Part shown: in pieces, positions 1 to 7,349 of the stretch | Layout of the letters: each line of letters starts with the position of its first letter | Position numbering within the stretch: position 1 is the first letter of the stretch | IMG/VR virus record: IMGVR_UViG_3300036826_000154 | Coordinates: 1 to 27,019 of that record | Strand: one strand, 5' to 3' | DNA: 27,019 nucleotides | DNA from: a virus | Made by a program: the position numbers and the translations under genes | The notes under the pieces: model-generated | Databases searched by the model: none | What the model was told of the DNA's origin: nothing | What the model saw: the letters and a program-made list of their open reading frames with translations, nothing else

Positions 1-281
1 AGGGTTCTCCAGACGGGATGGTCGGTGGGCGTCGCGGGCCGCGACGCACCCCGAGCAGAGGCGGACCCGGTCGCGCTGGGCTGATTCCGCGTGCGTGTTC
101 GAGTGTCATCCCGCGGCGCCTGACCGACCGCATAGCGTGCGGCCTTGCGCCGACGCTTGTGCAGATGGTCGAGGATCCGGCCGGACGGGTCGCGGCACGG
201 GGCGCCCGGGGTCTGTCCGCAGGACGGGCATCTCATTCGGAGGCCGCCGGCGGGAGTATCCTTGAGCGCGGTTTTCTTCAT
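1..281 (-). CDS. Small zinc-finger-like phage protein, partial
   Basis: A minus-strand reading frame opens with ATG at 281 and stays open to the left edge, so the C-terminus is missing. The visible 93 residues carry C18-P-x-C21-G, a P-G-x-P-C29 and H39, followed by an Arg/Lys-rich stretch. This is the pattern of the short CPxCG...PGxPC...H...R zinc-binding domains frequent in actinobacterial genomes and their phages, usually thought to bind nucleic acid. The rest is Arg/Thr/Ser/Pro rich and looks disordered. No convincing SD precedes 281; M16 at 236 is an alternative start. A perfect 11-bp hairpin lies just upstream (298-331). The gene follows the lysin in the same direction but 400 bases away, so it may have its own transcript. 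The motif is seen; DNA or RNA binding is inferred. Confidence 0.6.
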   Translation of the reverse strand, partial: MKKTALKDTPAGGLRMRCPSCGQTPGAPCRDPSGRILDHLHKRRRKAARYAVGQAPRDDTRTRTRNQPSATGSASARGASRPATPTDHPVWRT

Positions 282-297
282 CCAAGTCGGAAGCCAA

Positions 298-331
298 CCA
301 CGGGCCCCGGACTACCGTCTGGGGCCCGTGG
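298..331. other. Perfect 11-bp hairpin in leader of the left-edge zinc protein gene
   Basis: CCACGGGCCCC (298-308) and GGGGCCCGTGG (321-331) are exact inverted repeats around a 12-base loop. Neither strand has a T-run after it, so it is not a classic intrinsic terminator. It sits 17 bases upstream of the minus-strand ATG at 281, so it would lie in the 5' leader of that gene. It could instead end rightward transcription. The neighbouring bases 282-508 hold no gene; they also contain GTCGC-GG-GCGAC (416-427) and a hairpin TCGCCCG/CGGGCGA (465-471/486-492) in front of the gene at 509. Confidence 0.55.
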
Positions 332-508
332 CGTTGATGCGTCAATGAGTGGAGAGGCGTGGCAACGCGTGCCGACCGGCTTACCGGTTGGTTAGTCGGG
401 CGTCGGGTCGGCCGGGTCGCGGGCGACTAGGTCTGTTCGGGTTCGCCCGGCTCTAGAGTCCCGCTCGCCCGGCGGAATCGGCCGTCGGGCGAAACGAGGG
501 AGGTCAGG

Positions 509-580
509 ATGCGCGGCATCCTGATCGCTCTCACCGTCTACGTGGTGACGGTCTGGTTCGTCGCCCGTAGCCGGTCCTGA
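509..580 (+). CDS. 23-residue single-pass membrane peptide
   Basis: ATG at 509 follows a strong SD, GGGAGG (498-503), with five bases of spacing. The 23-codon frame ends in TGA at 578-580. Residues 4-19 are almost all Ile, Leu, Val, Thr, Tyr, Trp, Phe or Ala, flanked by Arg2 and a C-terminal R-S-R-S, so a single transmembrane helix with a positive tail is predicted. A hairpin (465-492) and a possible -10 box TAGAGT (454-459) lie upstream. It points against the long minus-strand structural operon. Peptides of this build occur four more times in the window on either strand. The function is unknown; a small holin-like or host-membrane modulator is possible. The SD and hydrophobic pattern support translation, but the ORF is short enough to arise by chance. 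Confidence 0.5.
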   Translation: MRGILIALTVYVVTVWFVARSRS

Positions 581-610
581 GCGATGCCCTCGGTCCTGGC
601 GTGAGTCGGG

Positions 611-633
611 GCCGGGGGCGCGCTCCGGCTTTG
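611..633 (+). terminator. Possible weak rightward terminator
   Basis: GCCGG (611-615) pairs with CCGGC (625-629) around a 9-base loop whose closing G616/T624 can wobble, followed by TTTG. It lies 30 bases after the small membrane peptide gene and before the 3' end of the convergent lysin gene. The stem is short and the T-run minimal, so this is only a candidate. Confidence 0.25.
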
Positions 634-692
634 TGGCCGGGCGCGTGGTGGATCCTAGTAGGTGCCGCCGAACTGGGTGGTGGATGTTGCGG

Positions 693-1805
693 TCAGCGGG
701 TGCGCCGGCCGATGTGCAGATGCGTGGTGTGGTTGCCCCAGCCGGGCGCGTCGGTGTTGAAGATGACTTGCCAGCCGCCGATGTTGAAGCCGCCGCCGGT
801 CTGTTTGCGGGCCTGGGCGGCGGGCATGCCGGCGGCGATCAGGGCGTCCTGGCCGGCGCGGATGAGCGAGCGGCCAGTCAAGGGGATGTCGGCGCCGTTG
901 CCTGACCAGTGGTCTGAGACGGTGCCGTTGATGGTCAGCCGGGAGTGGTTGGTGCCGGTGCCGATGGTCAGCGGCGAGCCGTAGAGGCCGGCGACGCGGC
1001 TGACGAAGTTGGTGACGGCCGGGTTGATGTTGACGCCGGCGCGGTTGGCGCCCGATGCGACCGTGACTTTGCCGCCGCCGCCGGTGGTGGTCGTGCCGGT
1101 GGTGGTCGTGCCGCCGCCGCTACCGCCACCGCCGGTCATCTGGCCGGATCCGCCGCTGAGCTGGTCGCCGCCCTGGGTGCGGACGAGCGCGAGCAGTTGG
1201 TTGATGTCGGGCTTGGCCTGCGCCGGTTCGCTGGAGACCGGGGCCTGGTAGCCGGACGGCATCACCGGTCCGGCGGTGAAGCTGGGGGTGGGGAGCGTGG
1301 CCGAGCTCGGCGGGCTCTTGGGGCTCTGGGTCAAAAGCGAGAGCAGTGCCGAGACGTCGGCCCCGGTGGAGTCGGGGCCGGCGGCGGTTGGTCCGCCGGC
1401 CCCGCTCGCGGGGGTGCTACCCGGTGCGGGTGACGAGGTAGTCCCCGGGCTTCTGCCGCCGAGGATGGCGTGGACGTACGCGTTGGTCTCGGCGTACCCG
1501 TGCGACTGCTTGACCGCGCCGGGGCCGGCGTTGTAGGCCCTGAGCGCGTCGGAGTAGTTGCCGAACGTGTTCAGTTGCTGGCGTAGGTAGCGGGCGCCGC
1601 CGAGCATGTTCTGCCACGGGTCGCGGGGGTTGACGCCGAGTCCGCGGGCGGTGCCGGGCATCAGTTGCGTGTAGCCGATCGCGCCGGCGGGGCTGATCGC
1701 GCCGGGGCGGCCGCCGGATTCTTGGCGGACGAGCCGGACGAAGATGTTTGGGTCCACGCCGGCCTGCCGGGCCGCGCGCTGGGCGAGCGTCTGCCAACTG
1801 GCCAC
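693..1805 (-). CDS. Bifunctional peptidoglycan hydrolase: SLT lytic transglycosylase plus M15-like zinc peptidase
   Basis: This 370-residue protein has two cell-wall domains. Residues 5-115 are a soluble lytic transglycosylase (SLT/goose-lysozyme-like) domain with catalytic Glu29 in Q-E-S-G-G, then GYTQLMP (44-50) and AYNAGP (90-95). Residues about 120-250 are a Pro/Ser/Gly/Thr linker including a GGGGSGGG/TTTTG low-complexity run. Residues about 255-370 look like an M15/LAS-type zinc peptidase: S-D-H299-W-x5-D306 and a terminal T-H-L-H-I-G (H362, H364) match the HxxxxxxD...HxH metal site. Such enzymes cut glycan strands and the stem peptide. The start is GTG at 1805 with no clear SD. It is the last minus-strand morphogenesis gene, separated from the internal proteins by 1.3 kb. 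It may be a virion-borne wall-penetrating enzyme or the endolysin; the absence of a signal peptide does not decide this. Confidence 0.87.
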   Translation of the reverse strand: MASWQTLAQRAARQAGVDPNIFVRLVRQESGGRPGAISPAGAIGYTQLMPGTARGLGVNPRDPWQNMLGGARYLRQQLNTFGNYSDALRAYNAGPGAVKQSHGYAETNAYVHAILGGRSPGTTSSPAPGSTPASGAGGPTAAGPDSTGADVSALLSLLTQSPKSPPSSATLPTPSFTAGPVMPSGYQAPVSSEPAQAKPDINQLLALVRTQGGDQLSGGSGQMTGGGGSGGGTTTTGTTTTGGGGKVTVASGANRAGVNINPAVTNFVSRVAGLYGSPLTIGTGTNHSRLTINGTVSDHWSGNGADIPLTGRSLIRAGQDALIAAGMPAAQARKQTGGGFNIGGWQVIFNTDAPGWGNHTTHLHIGRRTR

Positions 1806-1950
1806 GACGCGAAGTGTCGATGCTCACGCGGACGGTGCCGCGGCGGCTAACGCTGCGCGCGGTGGTTGGCCGAACTTGCGCGGCGCGTCACGCTGGTTGT
1901 CCGTGAATCGCCCAGACGCGCGGAGTCGGTGCCAGAACATGTGGCCAATT

Positions 1951-2003
1951 TGCGATCTGCGACTTGCAATGCGCGGTAACTGTCGGCAATCTTTGCCTAG
2001 AAT
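1951..2003 (+). promoter_or_regulatory. Candidate promoter for a structured RNA, with three upstream heptads
   Basis: TAGAAT at 1998-2003 matches the -10 consensus at five of six positions and is preceded by TGCC. The expected start, 6-7 bases downstream, falls on G2009/A2010, exactly the first bases of the 13-bp stem of the RNA candidate. No good -35 is visible at 16-18 bases. Upstream lie three tandem heptads, TGCGATC, TGCGACT and TGCAATG (1951-1971), and a GGCAA-TCT-TTGCC hairpin (1985-1997), which could be activator or repressor sites. The stretch is more AT-rich than its surroundings. Confidence 0.5.
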
Positions 2004-2008
2004 GACGT

Positions 2009-2146
2009 GAAGCGGAGAGGCGGTCTACGCCGTCTGCCCTGCCGTCCACACGGCGTCTCGCCCCCATATCGGCGAGTTCGGATTGGAACCTGGGGCCTGC
2101 GGCAAGACCGGACTAGTGGCCCGGGCATCGGCTGCCTCTCCGCTTC
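2009..2146 (+). ncRNA. Candidate structured noncoding RNA closed by a 13-bp perfect stem
   Basis: GAAGCGGAGAGGC (2009-2021) is an exact inverted repeat of GCCTCTCCGCTTC (2134-2146). Inside, nested pairings are possible without gaps: GGTCT (2022-2026) with AGACC (2105-2109), ACGCCG (2027-2032) with CGGCGT (2051-2056), CTCGCC (2057-2062) with GGCGAG (2071-2076) and GTTC (2076-2079) with GAAC (2086-2089). The result is a multibranched fold. It lies in a 680-base gap without credible genes (1806-2486). A -10 box (1998-2003) places transcription start at its first base on the plus strand. A hairpin CGCGGGA/TCCCGCG (2153-2159/2169-2175) follows. I do not recognise it as tRNA, tmRNA, RNase P or a known riboswitch. 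On the minus strand it would be in the leader of the lysin gene, an alternative reading. Confidence 0.5.
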
Positions 2147-2152
2147 GGCTTT

Positions 2153-2219
2153 CGCGGGAGTCTCATCATCCCGCGCCACGCTGACCGGCGTATCGACGAT
2201 TTCCCGCAAAGTCCGGGAA
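2153..2219. other. Two hairpins downstream of the structured RNA
   Basis: CGCGGGA (2153-2159) pairs with TCCCGCG (2169-2175), and TTCCCG (2201-2206) pairs with CGGGAA (2214-2219). Neither has a T-run. They may form the 3' boundary of the RNA at 2009-2146 or act as GC-rich terminators. The remaining bases to 2416 hold no convincing gene. Confidence 0.4.
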
Positions 2220-2416
2220 GTTGTTGCGCGCGCCCGGTTTCGCCACCGCTCAGCGACGCGACACGGGTGCTCGCTTTCGGGCTGCTGGACGACACCGGGC
2301 TGGCCGGCGGCGATGCGTTCGCTGTGGCTCTACGGCTGCACACCATGCGCTCATAGCCCTTCGGGCGCGACCCCTAGCAGCATTTGAGTCGTCACAGCAT
2401 TACACGGCAGCCATTG

Positions 2417-2480
2417 GCATTGCAATGCAACGAGCGCACGGTCGTGAATGCGCTCGCGCCAATGTTGGCGTCCGTAAATT
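2417..2480 (+). promoter_or_regulatory. Promoter/operator region of the XRE regulator
   Basis: Two palindromes precede the regulator start at 2487. GCATTGCAATGC (2417-2428) is a perfect 12-bp palindrome. CGCCAA-TG-TTGGCG (2457-2470) is a perfect 6-2-6 inverted repeat. TAAATT (2475-2480) is a good -10 box that ends six bases before the ATG, so transcription would begin at or next to the start codon (leaderless mRNA). The second palindrome lies directly upstream of the -10, where a bound repressor would block RNA polymerase. Autoregulation by the adjacent protein is the simplest inference. Confidence 0.5.
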
Positions 2481-2486
2481 GCGCCG

Positions 2487-2738
2487 ATGCTGCCCGACGG
2501 TGACCGCATGCTGTTCTGGATCGCGATCGCCTGCCGGGAGGCCCGGGAAAGCGCGGGGCGTCTCACTTCGCAGATCGCTGCCGAGCGTTACGTCGATCAG
2601 TCGACGGTCACGCGCTTTGAGACCGGGACCAAGCGCGAGATCGACGTGGACGCGATGGTGGCCGCCTACGCGCGCGATCTGGACATCGATCCGCGCGAGT
2701 TGTGGCGGCGCGCCTTGGAGCTCTGGCGGGATGCCTAG
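2487..2738 (+). CDS. Small XRE-type helix-turn-helix regulator
   Basis: An 83-residue protein, almost entirely one helix-turn-helix domain: R-E-A-R-E-S-A-G (17-24), then R-L-T-S-Q-I-A with the recognition helix in V-D-Q-S-T-V-T-R-F-E-T-G (36-47), and a helical tail ending L-W-R-R-A-L-E-L-W. This is the Cro/CI/XRE architecture, binding operators as a dimer. M1 at 2487 fits the leaderless promoter (-10 TAAATT six bases upstream); M8 at 2508 is the alternative. No SD is present. The palindrome CGCCAATGTTGGCG just upstream is a likely operator. It faces away from the structural operon, with the membrane protein gene at 2963 downstream. It could be an immunity-type repressor or a late-gene switch; the target genes are unknown. 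Confidence 0.72.
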   Translation: MLPDGDRMLFWIAIACREARESAGRLTSQIAAERYVDQSTVTRFETGTKREIDVDAMVAAYARDLDIDPRELWRRALELWRDA

Positions 2739-2962
2739 CGCGTGCGTCGCGGCCAAGGTGCTGAAGCCGACGCGGCGGTGCTGGCGTTGACGTAGGCGTA
2801 CGCGGTCAGCCGGCGGAAGTCGGGCAGACCGGTCAGGGGCGGGCGGGACGGTGACCGATGTCGTGCGCGCGCCGGCGCGGTGGTGGCCATGCGGGGCATG
2901 ATGCGCGCCGGGGCGGACGGGTGCGGGTATGGTTGGCGTCCACTTATCCCGGAGGGTTCACA

Positions 2963-3157
2963 GTGCTCGACTCGCTCGTCAATCTGCTCGACAACCTCGG
3001 CCTGCTGTACGGCATCGCCGTCCTGCTGGCGATCGTCGGCGCGGTGGTCGTCGGCACTGTCGAGCTGGTGCAGCACTTCGTGTGGTTGCGGCGCGAACGC
3101 CGGATGCTGCGCGAATCAGCGACCGAGCGTTTCGAGGATGGTCTGAGCCCCTGGTGA
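2963..3157 (+). CDS. Small single-pass membrane protein
   Basis: GTG at 2963 follows a strong SD (GGAGGG, 2951-2956; six bases spacing), which decides the start within a longer open frame. The 64-residue product has an amphipathic N-terminus, one transmembrane helix (about residues 14-37, rich in Ala, Val, Ile, Leu and Gly) and a charged tail with R-R-E-R-R and alternating acidic residues. The SD leader CGGAGGGTTCA matches that of the peptide gene at 25098. TATGGT (2928-2933) may be a -10 box. Its last 42 bases overlap, tail to tail, the end of the 1045-residue minus-strand gene. Holin-like or superinfection-exclusion functions are possible, but nothing in the sequence selects one. Confidence 0.6.
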   Translation: MLDSLVNLLDNLGLLYGIAVLLAIVGAVVVGTVELVQHFVWLRRERRMLRESATERFEDGLSPW

Positions 3158-6100
3158 CAGGCTCGGGCCGGCCGATCCCTGCATCGACTTCAGGATCTCC
3201 GACGCGCCCGGGCTCAGGTACGACGGCCGCTTGCTGCCGGTCCGGATGCCGAGCTGCTTCTCCACGGTGCGCGTCTGGTCGAGAACCCGCTGATAGGCCC
3301 GGGTCCGCGATCCGTCCGCGCGGTAGGCGTCGCCGTCGTGGCGCATCTGCGTCGCCTTGGCCTGGAGGTAGTTGTAGGTCGTCTGCCAGCGCTGCTGCTG
3401 GATCTGTGGCGTGGAGAACGGCGCGACCTTCAAGCCGGTGGCGTAACCGAACAGCTTCTGCCCGGTGGTCTGCCCGCGCGAGGTCGGCAACCCGGTCCCG
3501 AGTTGCAGCGCCACGCCCGATGCCGGCGTTTGCTTGAGCAGATAGTCCAGTTTGGCCGGCCAGCCCCAGACTCGTTTGCCGGTGGTCTTGTCGGTGTATT
3601 GGCGGATGTGCAGGTCACGCAGGATCGCGTCGCCTTGTCCGCCGGGGATCTTGCGGACCGCGTTGATCAGCCAGCCGGGCGCGGGCTTGAGCGTGCGGAC
3701 CGTCTCGCCGTGCGGGCCGGGATGGTTGAGCAGCTCGTCGATCGGCGCCCGGAAGAAGAAGTTGTAGTTCTGGCTGAGTTCGACCGGCGCCTTGATCAGC
3801 GGCGTGAGCATCGACATCAGGTAGTTGCCCTGGTCGCGGACCGTCAGCCGGGAGAGATCCATCGCCGGCAGCTTCGGGTAGAGCAGTTGGCCCGTGCCGG
3901 GCACCGGGATCGGCAGCCCCTGCTGCTCAAACAGCCGCAGGTTGCGCTCGTAGCCCTCCGGGGTCTGGGAGGACTTCTGCGCCTCTTCGCGCGCGAGCTC
4001 GAGGTTGGCGAACTTGCGCGGCTTCTCCAGCAGCGTCCGGATCTGCAGCGGCGTGTTGCGGGCGGTGAACGTGTAGAACGGGAAGATCCGCCGCAGTACG
4101 GTCCGCTCAAACGTGGTCAGGTCGGCATAGTCGAAGTGGTGGCGGGCCACCCATGCGCCGGCCTGATCGGGCGTCAGGCCGCGGCGGCGAGCGGCGATAT
4201 AGGTCATCAGCCGGACGCCGTCCTCGCGGTACTGGCTGATGTCGCGGATCGTGTCGATCGGGTGCGCGAGCTTGCCGGTCACGCGGCCGGTCCCGATCCT
4301 TCGGCCGGTCTCCCCGAGCCGCTTGGTGGCCTTGCCGCGCCCGACCTTCTCTGCCGCCTCCTTGCCCTGCGCGTCGAGCACGTCGGCGAGATCGCGGCCG
4401 ATGAATCCCTGGCCGATCGCGCCGTGGCGCTCGGCCTCCGCCAGCAGATCGGAGACCGGGACGCGCTGACCGCCGATCTTGATGCCCTTCCCACCCGGGT
4501 CGATCTGCCGGTCGAGCGTCTTGAGTGCCGCCTCCCGCTTGGCCTTGGCTGTCAGCACGCGCGCGCTGACGCCGAGACTGCGGGCGAGACTGAACACGTT
4601 GGAGCCGTGGTAGGCGTTGAACAGATCGCCGTAGAGGTTGGTCAGGTGGTACTGCGGGTTGGGGACGGTGAGGATCGTCTTGACCTTGCCCTGCGCGCGG
4701 TCCCAGGTCTTGAAGACGTCATCGAGCCCCTCGAGCCGCTGCGGCACGCCCTGGTTGGCCACCTTGACGAGGTTCGGGTGCAGCAGCCGGTACTCGTTGC
4801 GTCCGGGTGGCGCGCCGCCGGCGAGCAGGCTCTTGAGTTCGTCGCCCTCGACCTTGATCGGCATCTGGCGCGGAGCGAACTTGTAGAGCTCCTCGCCGGG
4901 GTTGGGGATGACCCCGGGATGCCAGACGCGGCCGTTGCGGTGCAGCGCCTGGATGACTTGGTTGCGGCCGAGCTTGACCGCTGAGTCACGCCCGCGCAGG
5001 TAATAGGCGAGCGCCGCATTCTCGGTGTAGATGTCATCCTCGCCGCCTCGGAACTCGGCGTACGGGCGGCGGTTGGTGCGCGCTTTGGATGATGCGAGCT
5101 GCGCTCCGCCCATCCGCCGGCGGCTTCCCTCACGTTCGAGTTCAGATAGAGGCCTGCGTGGGCTGTAGCCGAATTCGGGGAACTTCGCGCCGACTAGCCC
5201 CTCGGCGTGCTCGGCGCCGTGCATGGCGTCGTACTCGCCTCGCAAGAAGCCTGCGGCGCGCCGCTCATCCGGGTTCAGGAGTTCCGTGGAACGCGCCTCA
5301 AGCGCGTCGGTGATGCGCGGATGTTGGTCGCCCGGCAGGATGCGGGCGATGCCTTGCGCGGCATTGCGGACCCGGCGCTCCCCGGTCGCGGCGATTGCGC
5401 GACCGCGGCGCATCGCGTCCCGCACGTCCTGGAACGCCTCCGGGGTCACGCCGTGCGGGCGGATGTTCGGGTTGACCTGTTGCGCGAGCCGGATCGGGAG
5501 TGTGCCGCGCGCTCGCTCGGCGGCCTTGGCGGCGCCGGTGACCCTCGCGGTCTTGCCCAGCCCGGCGCGCAGCAGGCTGCCCTGGCCGAGATTGGCGAAG
5601 TTCACCGGGTCAAAGACGAAATCGAGCCCGAATCCGCCGAGCCCGCGCGCCCACTTGTTCTTGACGCCGGCGGCGGCGAGTACATCAGAGAACGTGTATT
5701 TGTCCTTGCCGGCGATCCCGCGGCCGAGTGCGCGCTGGCGCGCCTTCGCCGCCGGGCTGCCGGGCGCGTGGACGGCGAACACTTCGCTCGGCCCGCCGCG
5801 CTGGATGTCGCTCAGCGTCTCGCCCGCCACGGCATGAAGCGGCCGTGCCAGCGTCTCGAGCACGGCGAGCCCCGGCGCGAGACGGGCGGCGCGCTGCTTA
5901 CGGGCGCGTACCTGGAGCTCGCGCAGGTCAGGGCCGCGTACCTGTCCCGGCTGGATGCGCGCGTTGGAGGGTGTACGCAATCGCGGCGGGTTGATCGATG
6001 GCACCCCGGTGCCGCCGGTCACGATCTGGCGGACCAGCCGCTGGCGGTGATGGATGATCGCCTGCCGACGCGCCTCGCGGATCACGTCGGCCGTGTAACG

Positions 6101-6253
6101 GGCGACATACTGCTGCTGGGCCGGGGTGAGCTGGACGCGCTGATCCGGGTTGGGCTGCACCACCGATCGCCGCGGCGACAGCGACTCGCGCTTGCGGCGC
6201 CGGGGTGTGCGGACCGTGTACGGATGCCCGGTCGTCTGCCCGACGGCGGGCAT
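3116..6253 (-). CDS. Very large internal virion/ejection protein candidate
   Basis: A 1045-residue protein starting at ATG 6253, five bases after the upstream stop. The N-terminus is basic (R-R-R-K-R at 18-22). Residues 186-221 (Y-T-F-S-D-V-L...G-L-G-G-F-G-L-D-F...D-P-V-N-F) and 722-743 (F-P-F-Y-T-F-T-A-R-N-T-P-L-Q) are recognisable blocks found in giant phage proteins that travel inside the head or are co-injected, including polyvalent and internal-core proteins. Much of the rest is predicted helical and rich in Arg, Ala and Gln. No nuclease, polymerase or peptidase motif was seen. As the last and largest gene after the nozzle-like and two helical proteins, it fits an ejection protein of a short-tailed phage. 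The 3' end overlaps a convergent membrane protein gene by 42 bases. Function is by position and pattern only. Confidence 0.7.
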   Translation of the reverse strand: MPAVGQTTGHPYTVRTPRRRKRESLSPRRSVVQPNPDQRVQLTPAQQQYVARYTADVIREARRQAIIHHRQRLVRQIVTGGTGVPSINPPRLRTPSNARIQPGQVRGPDLRELQVRARKQRAARLAPGLAVLETLARPLHAVAGETLSDIQRGGPSEVFAVHAPGSPAAKARQRALGRGIAGKDKYTFSDVLAAAGVKNKWARGLGGFGLDFVFDPVNFANLGQGSLLRAGLGKTARVTGAAKAAERARGTLPIRLAQQVNPNIRPHGVTPEAFQDVRDAMRRGRAIAATGERRVRNAAQGIARILPGDQHPRITDALEARSTELLNPDERRAAGFLRGEYDAMHGAEHAEGLVGAKFPEFGYSPRRPLSELEREGSRRRMGGAQLASSKARTNRRPYAEFRGGEDDIYTENAALAYYLRGRDSAVKLGRNQVIQALHRNGRVWHPGVIPNPGEELYKFAPRQMPIKVEGDELKSLLAGGAPPGRNEYRLLHPNLVKVANQGVPQRLEGLDDVFKTWDRAQGKVKTILTVPNPQYHLTNLYGDLFNAYHGSNVFSLARSLGVSARVLTAKAKREAALKTLDRQIDPGGKGIKIGGQRVPVSDLLAEAERHGAIGQGFIGRDLADVLDAQGKEAAEKVGRGKATKRLGETGRRIGTGRVTGKLAHPIDTIRDISQYREDGVRLMTYIAARRRGLTPDQAGAWVARHHFDYADLTTFERTVLRRIFPFYTFTARNTPLQIRTLLEKPRKFANLELAREEAQKSSQTPEGYERNLRLFEQQGLPIPVPGTGQLLYPKLPAMDLSRLTVRDQGNYLMSMLTPLIKAPVELSQNYNFFFRAPIDELLNHPGPHGETVRTLKPAPGWLINAVRKIPGGQGDAILRDLHIRQYTDKTTGKRVWGWPAKLDYLLKQTPASGVALQLGTGLPTSRGQTTGQKLFGYATGLKVAPFSTPQIQQQRWQTTYNYLQAKATQMRHDGDAYRADGSRTRAYQRVLDQTRTVEKQLGIRTGSKRPSYLSPGASEILKSMQGSAGPSLSPGAQTILETLGR

Positions 6254-6257
6254 CGAC

Positions 6258-7346
6258 CTACCCGATGGCCCCGAGCGCCGCGAACAGCTTGCGCACCCAA
6301 TCCGGCTGTCCGGCGGCGCGCTGCTCAGCCAACTGCTCGGGCGTCAGATTCGGATGCTGGCCGACTTGGGCGTTGGTGACCGCGCCCGGCAGGTACTTCA
6401 CCTTGTAGCCCTGCCCGTGCAGCTTGCCGACGGTGACGCGGCTGAGCGCCTTGTCGAAATGCATGTCCAGCGCGGCGGAGAGGATCGTCTCCGGGATCGT
6501 CGGGATGCCCGACGCCTTGTCGCCCAGCAGCAGCAGTTCGGCGATGTTGTGCCGTCGCGCCTTGGGATCGGCCACCTTGGCGCGCGCCTTCGCATTGTCG
6601 AGCCGATTGATCCAGCCGCGCGCCTTCGCGAACTGCGATGCCGCCGTCCGGTCAGCGCCCGTCACCTTGCGTGGCTTGGGCTGCTTGGCCGGCGCGTCCG
6701 GGTCCAGCCGGCCGCCCGGAATCGGCTGGCCGGTCGACGGGTCGATGCCCGCGGCGATCCACGCGTTGCCGCGCGAAGTGGTCAACTGCGCCGTGAGCTT
6801 GTCCGCCGCGGCCTTGGCCTCGGCCGCCGAGCTGACCTGGTCGGATATTTGGGACGCGATGTACGCCCCGAGTTCGCGCTTGATGTCCAGGCCGCGCGCA
6901 CCGACCGTGCTCTGCGTATCCCGGAACGCGTCCCACGCCTGCCGGCGCGCGCCCGCGAACCCGGCGGCGGCACCGATCCGGTCGTTACTGAGATCGGTCA
7001 GCGCGGCCGCCTTCTCGCGGGCCAGGATGTCCTTCGTGGTCTGCTGCTCGATCGCCTGCGCGGCCCGCAAGGGGCTGTCGGCCGGGAGCGCGGCGAGCGC
7101 CGGGTCGGTGACCGCGTTCAGCGCGGTCGCGGTCTTGGCCGCGCCTCCATAGACGTTGCGGATCTCCGGGCGGGCGAGATCGGCGGCGTTCTGGATGGTC
7201 AGCATCCCGGTTCGGGCGCCCGCCACGCTGTGCTTGCGGGTCGTCTCGGCCTGCTTGAGGAGCGCGGTCAGCGCGCCGATCTCCGGGCCGTAGCGGACGA
7301 GGCCGAGTTCCTGAGCGTATTCCTTGTAGCGCTTGGGGACGGCCAT
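6258..7346 (-). CDS. Helical virion protein, probable ejection protein
   Basis: A 362-residue protein beginning at ATG 7346, three bases past the stop of the preceding gene (7350) and four bases before the next, so it is tightly packed in the tail/internal-protein cluster. It is rich in Ala, Lys, Arg and Gln with long predicted helices (about residues 20-60 and 90-190) and a Pro/Gly break near 205-230 (I-D-P-S-T-G-Q-P-I-P-G-G). No signal peptide, metal site or enzymatic motif was recognised. Size, helical character and position between the nozzle-like gene and the 1045-residue protein resemble the set of two or three internal proteins of podoviruses. No SD is obvious, so translation is probably coupled to the upstream gene. 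Confidence 0.65.
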   Translation of the reverse strand: MAVPKRYKEYAQELGLVRYGPEIGALTALLKQAETTRKHSVAGARTGMLTIQNAADLARPEIRNVYGGAAKTATALNAVTDPALAALPADSPLRAAQAIEQQTTKDILAREKAAALTDLSNDRIGAAAGFAGARRQAWDAFRDTQSTVGARGLDIKRELGAYIASQISDQVSSAAEAKAAADKLTAQLTTSRGNAWIAAGIDPSTGQPIPGGRLDPDAPAKQPKPRKVTGADRTAASQFAKARGWINRLDNAKARAKVADPKARRHNIAELLLLGDKASGIPTIPETILSAALDMHFDKALSRVTVGKLHGQGYKVKYLPGAVTNAQVGQHPNLTPEQLAEQRAAGQPDWVRKLFAALGAIG

Positions 7347-7349
7347 CGC

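Noticed and set aside
18-395. Plus-strand frame of 125 codons at the left edge
   Set aside because: It runs over the minus-strand zinc protein gene with its Cys motif and through the hairpin at 298-331; composition is that of an antisense frame.
1076-1135. Tandem GGTGGTGGTCGTGCC-like repeat
   Set aside because: It encodes the Gly/Thr linker between the two lysin domains; ordinary low-complexity coding sequence.
2009-2146. tRNA, possibly intron-containing
   Set aside because: The 13-bp closing stem is too long, there is no T-loop or anticodon arm in register, and no CCA or discriminator end.
1997-2209. 70-codon minus-strand frame over the RNA candidate
   Set aside because: No SD, no family, and it is explained by the inverted-repeat structure and base composition.
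3338-4984. A 548-codon plus-strand open frame
   Set aside because: It is the antisense frame of the 1045-residue protein, caused by GC-rich codon bias; its translation is low-complexity Arg/Leu/Asp/Gly without motif and it has no SD.
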